Shown here: one piece after another, positions 10,091 through 21,960 of the stretch
Layout of the letters: each line of letters opens with the position of its first letter
Position numbering within the stretch: position 1 is the stretch's first letter
Assembly: GCF_002127325.2 (NCBI RefSeq)
Contig: NC_035443.2
Span: 122,139,061 to 122,203,060, forward strand
Source of the DNA: Helianthus annuus
Lineage: Eukaryota; Streptophyta; Magnoliopsida; Asterales; Asteraceae
Reading direction: 5' to 3'
DNA length: 64,000 nucleotides
The notes under the pieces: generated by a model
What the model was told of the DNA's origin: nothing
Databases searched by the model: none
The model's input: only the letters and a program-made list of their open reading frames with translations
Translations under genes and position numbers: made by a program

Positions 10091-10361
10091 CTCCTGAATC
10101 AACAACCAACCTAGCCGGAGAACATAGATCTATAAGGATCTGAAAAGAAAGGAGAATGGAGGAGAGTTACAGTCGCTTATCGGAGTGGGGATCGAGAACA
10201 CGGCTGCAGGAGTTCAAACCGGTCACCGTCATCGCTTTGACGGAGAAACTGAGGCCGGAATCGAGTTCAGAACGTTCACTGTAGGGGATACACCATTGAA
10301 CCGCCGTGAAAATCCACCACCGTTGCCGCCGCATTATGCCGTCGCCGGCCACTGCCGGGCT

Positions 10362-10366
10362 CCGGC
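10362..10366. other. Target-site duplication of element A, left copy (CCGGC)
   Basis: CCGGC directly precedes TGTAACAACC at 10367 and is repeated at 26944-26948 after the other LTR end. Confidence 0.9.
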
Positions 10367-12399
10367 TGTAACAACCGTCTAATTTCTACTCAAATTTATT
10401 ATAAATAAGCGTGGATTTATCAAAAGGATACTTTACTTCATCACAAGTACAAAAATTTGAAATTTTAAAGTGGCTACATACTAGTTATCTGCTAAACTAG
10501 TTTAAACATTTAAAACACATTTAATAAATTGTTTACATCATAACATTGTCTAACAAAGTTAAATTAACGCGGAAGCTTCAAAAGTGCGTGTTCGGTTCTT
10601 CAAAACATGCTTGATCGCCATCCGGAAAGTCCCCAGCATCACCTAAATTCAAAACCACTTAAAATGCTAGTTTTGACATTGATATAGTGCGTATAAACAA
10701 GTCCCAGCATCGAATCATAAAAAAATAAATCAAAATTCAGTTTTGGTCCTGCCGCGTGTCGCGCCAGAACCCATTCAACCTGTCGCGTGTTGTGACGGCT
10801 CGCGCGTGTCGCGCCAGATCCAAAGGATCCTGTCGCGTGTCGCCGGGCAGACCATTTTCTAGCAGGTGCAGGTTTTTGACCTGCATTTCCTGCCAGTTCC
10901 GAAAATTCTAAATTTCAATTTCAAATGTCCGTAACTTTTGATCCGTAGGTCCGTTTTAGGTGATTCTTTTCCCTCTGCATCCATATTTTAATTACCGACG
11001 TATCTATTATAATTATCATACCGAAAATTTAGTTTACGGACCGAAGGACTAAAAATTCACCATACGATTGTTCGACCCATTATATTTACACCCATTTTGC
11101 TACTCTTGTAATAGTGACCATAAGGCGTTTTTCACCCAACATCCGGGGCTTAACATCACCGGCATTTCATAACCAATCCTATGGCTTCATGCTCTTGTGA
11201 TTATCAACGCCATATGCTAACTATCAACCCTATCACTACTAATTACACAATTATTCGACCCGTTTGGCTCATCTATGGAATCCTCCATTATAATGACTAC
11301 CAAACGATTCCTAGCTAATTCTTAACCTATTAATTCAAGTAGTGAACATCGTCACCTTAATCAACACAACTTTTATACTAAAACACAACTATACATGTTC
11401 GAATATCAAATTTACTAAATGTAACGAATCAAGTTACATACCTTCAAAGCAAACCCTTCAATCGTGCTTCACCACCGGCTTGTCCACTAGACGCTCCGGC
11501 TTCCTTCCCTATAGAGTTCAACCATGGCATGTTTAGAACTCTTTTCAAATCATATATCGCATAGTTTGCCGAAACATTACAAATATGCGTTTTAACTTGA
11601 AATTTCAGTTTTAAGCCTTCTTTGAGGCATTTATACAAACACTTTAAGGGCAGAATTTTACATAATTTATTATCAAGTTCATAACTTGTCATATAGCCCA
11701 AATTTACAACAATCAAACTATCTTACATAAATGTTAGCCTCTATAATTCTGAAATAACTTCACAAATATCAAATTACACTAGAACAACCACCAAAATCCT
11801 AGTGTTTATCAAGTTCTACAAAAACCCACTAATCACCTTCAATGGTGTTCATGGATTTTACTAGAATTAAGCATGATTTCAACATATGCTTGTCTAGGGT
11901 TTACTCCTAGACACTACAATGTTCCTATTTCATCCATAGAACAATCATGCATCAACAATTTTTGAATTCTATAAATTCATCCAGAAATCAAAGTAGAGAT
12001 TTCCTTCAAAATTCACATACCTTATGACCCCTTGCAGTGGAGATCACCAATCTAAGCTTTAATTTCGTTTTGGAATCGATCTTGACCTTCAATTTGTGAG
12101 TTTTGTGAGGATTTAGGGTTTGATGGGGAGCTCTATGTTGCCCCCTGTGTTTTGGTCGAACTCAGCACATACACAAGTGTGTGTTTGGAGTTTAATTTAT
12201 GTTTTATTATATCTAGTTTTAATTTAAACACTTTTGGTCCCTCAACTATCGTTTAGTTCTTATATTTAGTGTTTTAACCCACTTATACGTCACTACAAGA
12301 CTTTTATCTAACTAGGTTATTTTTAATCCTAGTTAGTTCACTTGTTTGTTTACCGACATTATATTTTAAATAGTTGATTTACATTTTTGGGGTGTTACA
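10367..12399 (-). repeat. Element A 3' LTR (2033 bp)
   Basis: Plus-strand ends are TGTAACAACC and GGGGTGTTACA. The minus-strand start TGTAACACCCC follows the polypurine tract. At 10749-10850 it carries four related CGCGTGTCGCG-type words, the family's GC-rich boxes. No canonical TATA is seen near them; only AT-rich TTTATACG and TATATC words follow. The small ORFs here are also present in the other LTR only because the LTRs are copies. Confidence 0.95.
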
Positions 12400-12413
12400 A
12401 GTCCACCCCCCTT
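12400..12413 (-). promoter_or_regulatory. Element A polypurine tract
   Basis: Minus-strand AAGGGGGGTGGACT directly precedes the 3' LTR, the expected place for plus-strand DNA priming. The stop codon of the final pol frame falls at its edge (12412-12414). Confidence 0.9.
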
Positions 12414-13479
12414 AGAAGGGTTTTGCCCTCGAAACCGAATAATACATACCGAATAGTGTCGGGTAGAGACGCCGCATCTCCTCTTCGGATTCCCATGTGG
12501 TATCCGAACCTTTCTTATGTTCCCACTTGACCTTTACTTGATCAATTTCTTTGTTCTGCAAACTCTTCACCTTATGATCTAAAATCGCAATCGGCTTCAC
12601 TGCGTAGTTGAGGCTATTATCCACTTCAATGTCATCATAATGGATATAAGCCGTTTCCTCAGCTAAACATTTACGGAGTTGTGACACATGAAACGTGCCA
12701 TTAATTCCGGTCAACTCTTCCGGTAACTCAAGGCGATAAGCTACCTTGCCGACCCGTTCAATGATTTTAAATGGCCTGATAAACCTCGGGCTTAGTTTCC
12801 CTCTCTTTCTGAATCTGATAACGCCCTTCCATGGGGAAACCTTTAACATAACCATGTCGCCCACCTGAAATTCAATTGGTTTTCGTCTTTTGTCGGCATA
12901 AGACTTTTGCCTATCTTGGGCCGCTTTTAAGTGAGCTCGAACCACGTCAATTTTTTCGTTAGTGGCTTGGACAACATCTTTATGGGCCAGTTCACGTGGA
13001 CCCACTTCACCCCAACATACCGGGGTTCTACATTTCCTAGCGTATAGCATCTCATACGGAGCCATACCGATGCTTGCATGGTAACTATTATTATACGAAA
13101 ATTCGGCCAATGGTAGATAAACATCCCAACTTCCCCCGAAGTCAATGATACATGCCCGTAACATATCCTCCAACGTCTGTATTGTTCTTTCACTCTGCCC
13201 ATCCGTCTGAGGATGGTAGGCGGTGCTGATGAAAAGTTTCGTTCCCATCTGTTCTTGGAAATCTCGCCAGAAGTTTGAAGTAAACCGGGTATCTCTGTCC
13301 GACACAATGGATACCAGTACTCCGTGACGTGCCACTATTTCGTTTGTATATACTTCTGACATCTTTTCGGATGTATAAGTCTCACGAAATGGAATAAAGT
13401 GGGCACTTTTCGTCAATCTATCCACAACTACCCATATAGCATCGAAACCTCGGTTGGTTTTGGGCAGTTTGGTCAACAA
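12412..13479 (-). pseudogene. Element A integrase core and C-terminal chromodomain-like part (broken)
   Basis: The frame of 355 aa covers the integrase catalytic core after its first Asp, the C-terminal domain and a chromodomain-like end. SDRDTRF and [10 protein letters not shown] keep the second Asp and the Glu of the DD35E triad. The [17 protein letters not shown] block is the usual Gypsy integrase C-terminal motif, and VKVKWEHKKGSDTTWE is chromodomain-like; such domains steer integration towards marked chromatin (family knowledge). The upstream join at about 13479 is frameshifted and the codon for the first catalytic Asp, which follows ITM in relatives, is lost. It cannot encode an active integrase. 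Confidence 0.9.
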
Positions 13480-13948
13480 ACATTGTGATTTGTTCCCATT
13501 TCCAAACTAGGATATCCAATGGTTGCAGCTTACCATACGGCTTTTGGTGTTCTGCTTTGACTTGCAAACACGTCATGCACTTTTCCACATATTTTACAAC
13601 ATCTCTTTTCATTCCGGGCCACCAATAGTTTTGCTTTAAATCGTTATACATCTTGGTTGCCCCCAGATGGATTGAATAACGGGATTTATGAGCTTCGTCA
13701 AGTAGGAGCGTCTTGACTCCACAGGAGTTTGGGACCCATATTCTTCAGAATCTAGTTTTCAACCCGTTGTTACCTTCCGCCAAATCCTTCAGCTGACCGA
13801 CTATCCTTTCCTTTTTCAAGTTTTCCTCTTTCACTGCCTCGGCTTGTGATTCTCGGATACGTTCTAGTAGACCCGAGGTTACAACAAGCTGCATCGCCCT
13901 CACTCGAATTGGGACATAATCCGATTTTCTGCTCAAGGCATCCGCCAC
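13418..13948 (-). pseudogene. Element A RNase H-integrase linker and zinc-binding region (broken)
   Basis: Two pieces in one frame. 13745-13948 starts at [12 protein letters not shown], the end of the RNase H/linker in relatives. 13418-13651 has WWPGMKRDVVKYVEKC followed by [13 protein letters not shown], the CxxC half of the integrase HHCC zinc motif. A stop lies between them, and the frame is lost at both outer joins (about 13940 and 13479). Confidence 0.85.
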
Positions 13949-15039
13949 AACGTGGCCCTTCCGGGGTGGTAATGTATTTTACAGTCGTAGTCCTTTACTG
14001 TTTCTAACCACTGCCTTTGTCGCATATTTAACTCCTTCTGATCGAAGAAGTATTTCAAACTCTTGTGGTTAGTAAATATGGTGCACTTTACTCCGTACAA
14101 ATAGTGCCTCCATATTTTTAACGCAAACACCATCGCCGCCAGTTCAAGATCATGCGTGGGATATTTCTTTTCATGCACCTTTAATTGCCTCGGGGCATAA
14201 GCTATCACTTTGCCTCGTTGCATTAAAACACATCCGAGCCCCGAAAGTGAGGCATCCGAATAGACTACCAAGTCTTCGACTCCGTCCGGCAACGTTAATA
14301 CCGGAGCTTGTGTTAATTTTTCCTTTAGCGTTTGTAACGCTCTTTCTTGTTCAACACCCCAAATGAATCTCTCCTCCTTCCGAGTTAATTTGGAGAAATC
14401 TTGGATGAATCTCCGGTAGTATCCCGCAAGCCCTAAGAAACTTCTTATTTCTGAAGGGTTGTTCGGAGGGCTCCATTTTGACACGGCCTTTATCTTTGAC
14501 GGGTCTACCAATATTCCATCGGCACTTATGATGTGGCCGAGGAATTGCATCTCTCGTAACCAAAAGGCGCACTTTGAGAATTTTGCATACAACCTTTCTC
14601 GTCTGAGTGTCTCTAACACCTCTTGTAAGTGATGCGCATGATCTGCTTCGCTTTTCAAGTAGACCAGAATTTCATCGATAAACACGATTACCGACTTATC
14701 CAACATCGGCTTGCAAACCCGGTTAATGAGGTCCATGAAAGCCGCGGGTGCATTTGTCAGCCCGAATGACATCACGAGGAACTCGTAATGTTCGTATCGA
14801 GTGCGGAAAGCCGTCTTCGGTACATCCTCTTCCTTGACCTTTAGTTGGTGATATCCCGATCTAAGGTCGTTTTTTGAAAACCAATTCGCACCTTGCAATT
14901 GGTCGAATAGATCGTCTATTCTCGAAAGCGCGTATCGACTCTTTACCGTGAGTTTGTTTAACTCCCGGTAATCGATACACATTCGCATGCTTCCATCCTT
15001 ATTTTTAACAAATAGTACCGGCGCGCCCCAAGGAGACAC
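13933..15039 (-). pseudogene. Element A reverse transcriptase and RNase H (broken)
   Basis: A 368-aa frame beginning in the RT fingers ([16 protein letters not shown]). RT landmarks are [45 protein letters not shown] and the catalytic box FIDE, where family members have FIDD, so the second catalytic Asp is Glu. RNase H shows [13 protein letters not shown], but the usual TDHKSL is TNHKSL, losing a catalytic Asp. Frameshifts lie at both ends: one base is missing next to the RT start near 15049, and the linker frame changes near 13940. Both active sites look damaged, besides the breaks. Confidence 0.9.
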
Positions 15040-15047
15040 GCTCGGCC

Positions 15048-15704
15048 TTATAAATCCTTGTCGAGCAAGTCTTGAATTTGCGACATCAATTCTTGTAATT
15101 CCGACGAAGCGAGTCGATACGACACTTTAGCTATGGGTTTCGCGCCCGGAACCAATTTGATTCCGAACTCTACCTCCCATTCGGGCGGTATCCCCGGTAG
15201 ATCTTCTGGAAACACATCTTCGAAGTCACGTACCACCGGTACGTCTCCAATCTTCAGTGATTCTTTCTCGGGCTCATTCGCGTATATCATAAACGCCTTA
15301 CATCCATGCTTCATAAGCTTGTGAGCATTCAACATCGAACATATTATAGGCTTGCCTCCTTTCTCGCCAAAGATGGTGACGTGTTTTCCGCTCGGAGATG
15401 TTAACTTTATCTCCTTACGTAAACACACGACCTTTGCGTGGTGCCGAGATAGCCAATCCATCCCAACAACTACTTGAAACTCTCCCATCGACATCGGGAT
15501 TGGATCTATTAAGCACTCCTCATCATCGATACTTAATTTACAGCCTTGACAAACATCACAAACTATGAAACTTTTGTTGTCCCCTATTTCAACTTCTAAG
15601 GGCACATATAATTTCGTCAATACAAATGAAGGATGCCGAATAAATCCATGTGAAATAAAGGATTTATTCGCACCCGTATCAAATAATACACGTGCAGGAA
15701 TCAA
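15048..15704 (-). pseudogene. Element A aspartic protease and RT N-terminal segment (broken)
   Basis: A 218-aa frame. VLFDTGANKSFIS near its start is the retropepsin active site (D-T-G), and VVVGMDWLSRHHA is the downstream conserved block. The C-terminal half, with FPEDLPGIPPEWEVEF, is the linker into RT. The protease would process the Gag-Pol polyprotein. Frame changes occur against the zinc-knuckle piece upstream and against RT downstream, so the polyprotein is interrupted. Confidence 0.9.
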
Positions 15705-15706
15705 GT

Positions 15707-16069
15707 TTATTGTGAATATACCTCGGCTTCTGTTTTTGCTTCAGCCGCTGTCAGTTGGAAGGACCTCGCCTTCGCCTTTGAAGTTTCTGTCGGAGATTCC
15801 TTGGTGTTTTTCTTTCCAACCAAGTCCGGGCATTCGGACTTTTTATGGCCCGGTTGGTAACATTTGTAGCACACAGAAACCTTCCCCGGACATAATGATG
15901 CGGTGTGCCCCGTCTTCCCACATATGGGACACGACTTGTCTTTGAAGCGGCACCCACCCTTGTACCCCTTTCCACACACCTTGCAACTTGGCGACCCACC
16001 TTTCACATCCGCCTTCTTCCCCGATTCAGCCGTTCGAGCTTTCTTTGTAGGGCTCGGGTTAACATCCAC
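15707..16069 (-). pseudogene. Element A Gag nucleocapsid part with zinc knuckles
   Basis: 120 aa. Three cysteine clusters are visible: CKVCGKGYKGGC, CPICGKTGHTASLC and CYKCYQPGHKKSEC; the last two fit the CX2CX4HX4C knuckle that binds genomic RNA. Flanks are basic. The frame differs from the capsid frame upstream, and the join is exactly at 16069. Confidence 0.9.
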
Positions 16070-16836
16070 TACCCTTCGTTCACCCCTCTCGATTTGCTTC
16101 TTAAGTTCAATTTCTCTCTCTCTCGAGCCGTATTTATGATCTCGGTAAGCGTCTCATACTTGGAAGGGGTCATGAACTCTCGGTACTCAGCACTTAACGT
16201 ATTATAATAATAATATATTTTCTGCTCCATCGTAGTCACTAACTCATCACAGAACCTCAGCTTGTCCATGAATATACCCGTGATTTTATCAATCGTTTCA
16301 CCCCTTTGTCTTAACTGGATGAACTCCTCCTTGATCCTGTTAATGACTGCCTTGGGACTATGATGTTTAAGGAATGGCACCTTAAACTCGTCCCATGTCA
16401 TGGCCCTAGCCGCTTCGGCTCCTATCTCCTTCTTTTTGTTGTCCCACCAATCCTTGGCTTGACCCCTTAACTGACCCGTTCCGTAAGCCACAAAATATCT
16501 TATGTCACAGTGGGTCCTTTCAAACACCCCTTCGACGTCACTTAACCGTCTCTGGCATATTATCGGGTCGACCTCCCTGTTGTACATTGGCGGTTTACAT
16601 GCCATAAACTCCTTATACGAACATCCCTTACGTTCTCCAGATTTCTCTCTCATAAGGTTGACATTATCTTCCAACCTTTTAACTCGTTCTTTGACTAACG
16701 ATAACATCGTGTTTTGAATTTTGTCTGTGAAACCGGAAAGACTACCCTTAATTGCCTTTCCCACTTCTTCAGCAATTATCTCTTTCATTTGTTCGGTGCT
16801 TGTCGGCAACGGATCATCGTCATTCCTTTCCGTCAT
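16069..16836 (-). pseudogene. Element A Gag capsid part
   Basis: 255 aa from an ATG that lies 7 nt after a TTTCAG (CAG 16844-16846 on the minus strand), an acceptor-like site. It contains the Ty3-type Gag pattern: YKEFMACKPP, then GQLRGQAKDWWDN, MTWDEFKVPFL and an N-terminal helical region rich in Glu and Lys. The normal Gag would continue into the zinc knuckles; here the frame closes at 16069, so Gag is truncated or frameshifted. Confidence 0.9.
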
Positions 16837-17098
16837 CTCGAAACTGAAATGTTTACTTCAATTATTAACCATTTCAATTATAGCATAGCTTTATTTACTT
16901 CGGTTTAGCCATGTTCGTAACTTGCTTTGACCGTTCTCATTTAGTGCACTTTCCGGGTTTGAGTGTGTTAACACGCTCTTCCCGTGCACATTAATTCACA
17001 TCTCGTTTCTTACATAAGATAAGGTCTACTAAAATAATTAATTAATTCTTACCAGACGATCGATCAAGCTTGAACAGAACACTTTGTTAACAACCTTG
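16837..17098 (-). other. Element A 5' leader
   Basis: Non-coding stretch between the primer site and gag. Short for a chromovirus leader and without an accessory ORF, unlike elements C to F. Confidence 0.7.
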
Positions 17099-17112
17099 AG
17101 CTCTGATTACCA
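17099..17112 (-). promoter_or_regulatory. Element A primer-binding site (tRNA-iMet type, one inserted base)
   Basis: The minus strand reads TGGTAATCAGAGCT shortly after the 5' LTR end. The usual site is TGGTATCAGAGC, complementary to the 3' end of initiator tRNA-Met; here one A is inserted, in keeping with decay. Confidence 0.8.
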
Positions 17113-17115
17113 ACT

Positions 17116-18645
17116 TGTAACAACCGTCTAATTTCTACTCAAATTTTATTATAAATAAGCGTGGATTTATCAAAAGGATACTTTACTTCATCACAAGTAC
17201 AAAAATTTGAAGTTTTAAAGTGGCTACATACTAGTTATCTACTAAACTAGTTTAAACATTTAAAACACATTTAGTAAATTGTTTACATCATAACATTGTC
17301 TAAAAAAGTTAAATTAACGCGGGAGCTTCAAAAGTGCGTGTTCGGTTCTTCAAAACATGTTTGATCGCCATCCGGAAAGTCCCCATCATCACCTAAAGTC
17401 AAAACCACTTAAAATGTTAGTTTTGACATTGATATAGTGCGTATTAACAAGTTCTAGCATCGAATCATAAAAAAAAAATTCAGTTTTGGTCCTGCCGCGT
17501 GTTGCGCCAGAACCCATTCAACCTGTCGCGTGTCGCAACGGCTCCCGCGTGCCACGCCAGATCCAAAGGATTCTGTCGAGTGGCGCGGGGGAGACCATTT
17601 TCTAGCAGGTGTAGGTTTTTGACCTGCATTTCCTGCCGGCTCTGAAAATTTCAATTTTCAACTTCAAATGTCTGTAACTTTTGATCCGTAGGTCAGTTTT
17701 AGGTGATTCTTTTTTTCTATGTGTCCGTATTTTAATTACCAATGTATCTATAATAATTATCATACAGAAAATTTAGTTTACGGTCCGAACAACTAAAAAT
17801 TCACCATACGATTGTTCAACCCATTTTATTTACACCCATTTTGCTACTCTTGCAATAGTGACCATAAGGCGTTTTTACCAAACATCCAGGGCTTAACATC
17901 ACCGGCATTTCATTACCAATCCTATGGCTTCATGATCTTGTGATTATCAACGCCATATGCTAACTATCAACTCTATCACTAACAATTACACAATTATTCG
18001 ACCCGTTTGGCTCATCTATGGAATCCTCCATTATAATGACTACCAAACGATTCCTAGCTGATTCTTAACCTATTAATTCAAGTAGTGAACATCATCACCT
18101 TATTCAACACAACTTTTATACAAAAACACAACTATACATGTTCGAATATCAAATTTACTTAATGTAACGAATCGAGTTACATACCTTCAAAGCAAACCCT
18201 TCAATCGTGCTTCACCACCGGCTTGTCCACTAGACGCTCCGGCTTCCTTCCCTATAGAGTTCAACCATGGCATGTTTAGAACTCTTTTCAAATCATATAT
18301 CGCATAGTTTGCCGAAACATTACAAATATGCGTTTTAACTTGAAATTTCAGTTTTAAGCCTTCTTTGAGGCATTTATACAAATACTTTAAGGGCAGAATT
18401 TTACATGATTTATTATCAAGTTCATAACTTGTCATTTAGCCAAAATTTACATCAATCAAACTATCTTACATAAATGTTAGCCTCTATAATTCTAAAATCA
18501 CTTCATAAATATCAAATTATACTAGAAAAACCACCAAAATCCTAGTGTTTATCAAGTTCTACAAAAACCCACTAATCACCTTCAATGGTGTTCATGGATT
18601 TTACTAGAATTAAGCATGATTTCAACATATGCTTGTCTAGGGTTT
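17116..18645 (-). repeat. Element A 5' LTR, first part (interrupted by B)
   Basis: Matches 10367 onward, with clearly more differences than seen between the LTRs of B, C or D. The GC-rich boxes (17493-17595) have partly decayed. The sequence breaks at the GGTTT duplication and resumes at 26446. Confidence 0.95.
18641..18645. other. Target-site duplication of element B, left copy (GGTTT)
   Basis: GGTTT precedes TGATGTGTG at 18646 and recurs at 26441-26445 right after CACGCATCA. Confidence 0.95.
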
Positions 18646-20337
18646 TGATGTGTGTAAAATGCAACATATAAAATACATCAAATAAGGCATAAAATTAACC
18701 CTTTTAAGTACTAATGTTAGAAAAAGAGTGCTTTTGTCTTCCTTTTGTATTTTCAGGATTAAATGAGCTCAAATTCACAAAAGAAGCAAAAAGACAGCTA
18801 AATCTAACATAAATACAAGAAAAGGAACACAAGTGGATTGCCCGACCCCTCAACGGCATCCTCCCAAGCAAAATAGAGAAGACAGAAGACTGAACACGCC
18901 CCGTGCTCAGCCAGCACGGGGCCGTGCCCAAGAAGCAGCAGAAAAGACAAACCTATAGAAGCTTCTATTGCCCACCACGGGGCCGTGTCCAGCGGACACG
19001 GGGGCGTGGCGAAAGTACAGCAGGCGCATTAATTGTAATTGTGAATTACAATTAATGAAGAGAGAGAGTGTCAGACAGGCACGGGGGCGTGTCCAGCGGA
19101 CACGGGGCCGTGCCCAGCCTTCTGTTCAGCCTATAAATAGGAGCGCTTGGTTTCATTGCAACTCATCCCTTGGCACACCACCTCTCTCACACTTCATCCA
19201 CCACCCACCACCATCACAACACCATCATCCACCACCATCATCCATTGTCCATCATAGAGTGTGTGAGTCGTCTCGGGATACAAGATTGATCGTAAGAGTT
19301 CTTGACAATCAAGGCCATGTTTGCCTAAGTCTCTTACATCACTTGGTGAAGACAAGTGTTTAGTATAATACTTTTTATTTTTAATCTTTTGCACTTTTTA
19401 TTTGGTTTTGTATTAATGACTTTAATAACTAGTTGCTTTTGTTGAAGGTGATCTTTCCTTATCGTTTGTCCGTGGTGTCTTGGCATTATTTTACTGTCTA
19501 TATAAAATAAAAGATTTTCACCATTCATATCTCCACGGTCTATATGGAGGTATGTTGGCTACCTGGTCGGGGGTTAAGAGAACGGTTTGGTAAGGGTCTT
19601 GCCCTTGTTCAGCGTTTAGAGGTCCTGCAAGGGACCTGGGTCAAATTTAGTAGGATCTCCTTCAATGCCCGTAGGTATTGGATGGCGAGGATCCAAACTC
19701 TTTGACCCCCTCATAAGTTAACTACTATTAATACTATAACCCGGCTATTTAGGACTGTATCCCTGCTGACTCAGGCTACTTAGTCGAGGGTAACATCACC
19801 GCCAAAAGCGAGGCCTACCATAATTTGCATTAATAACTTAATTCATTATCTTCCAATAATCCAACCCTTTAGGATTGTATCCTTGCTGACTCAAACTACT
19901 GGGTTGAGGGTAACGTCGCCTTCAAAAGAGGGGCCTACTACAATAACTAAGATAATCTCTTAAACAAGTGCAAAAGTGCGAAAATAATCAAAGGTTATAC
20001 TAATACACGAGTCGGATCCAAGTGATTCATCTTGTCTATCTGTTTTTATTTTATTTTTATTTTTCAGCATTTAGTTAGTTTTTATTTTCTTAGTTTAAAA
20101 ACCTTTTCTAACATTTTGATTTGATTAGACGTTGAGGATAAACCGGTACTAAAAGCTCTTGTGTCCTTGGACGACCTCGGTATCTTACCAACACTATACT
20201 ACGTCCACGATGGGTGCACTTGCCCATATGTGTGTTTAGTGTTAGTAAATATCGTGTTTTATAAATTTAAAACTTGGCTAAAAGTGTAAAAAGGGCTTAA
20301 ATATACATCAAAAATATATTACACTACACACGCATCA
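18646..20337 (+). repeat. Element B 5' LTR (1692 bp)
   Basis: TGATGTGTG start and CGCATCA end. It holds six CACGGGGCCGTG-type boxes in three pairs (about 18900-18928, 18974-19008 and 19078-19114), the last ending 17 bp before the TATA box. A 12-bp near-palindrome around ATTAATTGTAATTGTGAATTA lies between pairs. Confidence 0.97.
19078..19138 (+). promoter_or_regulatory. Element B 5' LTR promoter: paired CACGGGGCCGTG boxes and TATA
   Basis: GGCACGGGGGCGTG and GACACGGGGCCGTGCC (centres about 21-22 bp apart) are followed 17 bp later by CTATAAATAG (core 19132-19138). The pair also forms an inverted repeat through CGTGTCC and GGACACG. The same arrangement is repeated in the 3' LTR (TATA core 25236-25242). 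Confidence 0.75.
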
Positions 20338-20343
20338 AGTTTT

Positions 20344-20361
20344 TGGCGCCGCTGCCGGGGA
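20344..20361 (+). promoter_or_regulatory. Element B primer-binding site (tRNA-Asp type)
   Basis: TGGCGCCGCTGCCGGGGA lies 6 nt after the 5' LTR end. It differs by one base from the tRNA-Asp-complementary site commonly seen in Athila-lineage elements. Confidence 0.85.
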
Positions 20362-20737
20362 CACAAGGATTTTAAGAAAGTTAGGAGTCAACGGCCTAAT
20401 CATATTTTTATTTTTCTTTTTAATTTTTAGGATTTTTCTTAGTTTTTTAGCTTCTGCAGAGCTCAGCACGGGCCGTGTCTGGTTGGACACGGGCCGTGCC
20501 CAGCGTTGTTACTGGCAGTTTTTAGTTTTCCAAGTTACAGACGGCTGACCACGGGGCCGTGTCGGTGCAACACGGGCCGTGTCCAACTCTCCAGTAACTG
20601 GGATCTGGAAAACAATCACTGTAACTCCGACCACGGGTCGTGTTCACTGAGCACGGAGCTGTAGTGAACCTTCTGACCAGCATTCTTTTCTGTTTTTATT
20701 GCAGGACTTGGAACCAGACGTCACCCCTACGTAGTGT
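20362..20737 (+). other. Element B 5' leader with further GGGCCGTG palindromes
   Basis: Non-coding. CACGGGCCGTG-type words lie at about 20464-20500, 20549-20585 and 20630-20660. They sit downstream of the promoter, so they would be in the RNA and could pair there. The leader ends with TTTTTATTGCAG (CAG to 20704), an acceptor-like site 33 nt before the gag ATG. Confidence 0.75.
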
Positions 20738-21589
20738 ATGAGCTCCAGTTCTAATAAGGACATAAAAGAACCTCTAGAAGAACCCGAACGCTTTCTCAGA
20801 AAAAGACTAAAAGCCAAGAACCAAGAGAAAGTTTCGGGGAATCCACTTCCAATGGCGGACCAACGTACCCTCATGGATTATCTACGACCCACCGTAGGTA
20901 ACCTAGGCGCCGCTATCAACGCACCGAATATTGAAGCCAATAACTTCGAACTTCGGCCGCATTTGATACAAATGCTCCAAAACTCCGCAACCTTCCATGG
21001 GCTTGCGGACGAGGATCCCCATCTACATATTACTAATTTCTTAGAAATATGTGATACCTTTCGGATCAATGGAGCATCAAATGACGCCATCCGCCTTCGA
21101 ATGTTTCCTTTCTCACTAAAAGACCGAGCAAAAGCTTGGCTCAACGCCCTCCCAGCTGGATCGGTAAACACCTGGGATGAACTAGCCCAAAAATTTCTAT
21201 ATAAGTATTTCCCTCCCGCTAAAACGGCTAAATTAATGACTGAAATTAATACATATTCACAAGAGGATGGGGAATCCTTATATGAAACTTGGGAAAGGTT
21301 CAAGGAGCTATTGCGAAAGTGTCCACATCACGGCCTTGCGATATGGCAACAAGTATCCACTTTCTATAATGGGTTGTTGCCACACACAAGGCAGACACTT
21401 GATTCTAGCTCCGGGGGACTTTTAGGTAATCGCCGCCCGCATGAAATATATAACCAAATTGAGGAAATTGCTCAAACTATTTTCAGTGGCACACTCCCCG
21501 AGGCAATAAATCTATTGCCCCGGGCGCCCATAAGGTTGATGAAAGCACTTCTTTACAAGCCCAAATCGAGGCTCTTTCTTCAAAAATAA
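20738..21589 (+). pseudogene. Element B Gag capsid (Athila-like), frameshifted at its C-terminus
   Basis: 283 aa. The core MADQRTLMDYLRPT, followed by HLHITNFLEICDTF and the RAKAWLNALPAGSVNTWDEL block, is the retrotransposon Gag fold of the Athila lineage. Gag would form the particle that packages the RNA. About 20 codons before its stop (near 21520) a base is missing relative to the continuing frame, so translation leaves the Gag frame and ends at 21589. The start at 20738 is the first ATG after the leader; an internal Met at MADQRT is an alternative. Confidence 0.9.
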
Positions 21590-21600
21590 AAAAACTGGAA

Positions 21601-21960
21601 ATGACAAAAACAGTCTCGGTTATGGCTTGTGAAGGGTGTGGTGGGCCACATGAAAATTGGAGTTGTATGAAAGAAACAGACGATCAACAAGAGTCGGTTA
21701 GCTACATTGAAAATAGACCTAGGCCGTCGGGTCCTCCAACGGCACTTACAACCAAGGATGGCGAAACCACCCTAACCTTGGTTGGAGAGAGCCCGGCAAT
21801 GGTAGTAACCAACAAACCCAACAAACAAACTTTCAACAACCAAGAAATGAGTCACAAAATTTCACTCAACAACAAGGTGGACGAGAAAGGCTTGAAGATA
21901 CTGTATCTCGCCTCATCTCCGACACTGAAAAGAAAAACTCGGAAAGGTTTCTACAATTAG
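21601..21960 (+). pseudogene. Element B Gag zinc-finger segment (second frame piece)
   Basis: A 119-aa piece. ACEGCGGPHENWSC is a CX2CX3HX4C finger close to the end of Athila-type Gag. A second single-base frame change near 21740-21770 moves the coding sense to the frame that leads into protease, so most of the C-terminal half of this piece is out of frame. Confidence 0.8.

Larger units (their letters stand above)
8764..10361 (-). mobile_element. Element H (distal part): probable LTR sequence, interrupted by element A
   Basis: This stretch and 26949-28789 become continuous once element A and one CCGGC copy are removed. No coding sequence is recognised. It contains a 58-bp AT-rich tandem repeat (8967-9196), a dense TTGAC cluster (9586-9815) and a CAT/ATC microsatellite (about 10003-10090). 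The LTR reading depends on the far end at 28789, which has an LTR-like start on the minus strand. A host gene leader is an alternative for 10090-10361, which is GC-rich and has codon-like triplet runs. Confidence 0.35.

Noticed and set aside
9745..10382. ORFs in the GTTGACC/CAT region that look like a host gene exon
   Set aside because: They translate simple repeats and a GC-rich leader; no domain, intron pattern or continuation beyond element A was found.
11342..11716. ORFs of 64-90 aa in the A LTR, repeated at 18187-18435
   Set aside because: Both lie in LTR copies, so their repetition is not evidence of coding; no domain.
18704..19528. ORFs of 64-131 aa in the B LTR, repeated at 24808-25498
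   Set aside because: Repeated only because the LTR is duplicated; they cross the GC boxes and the TATA.
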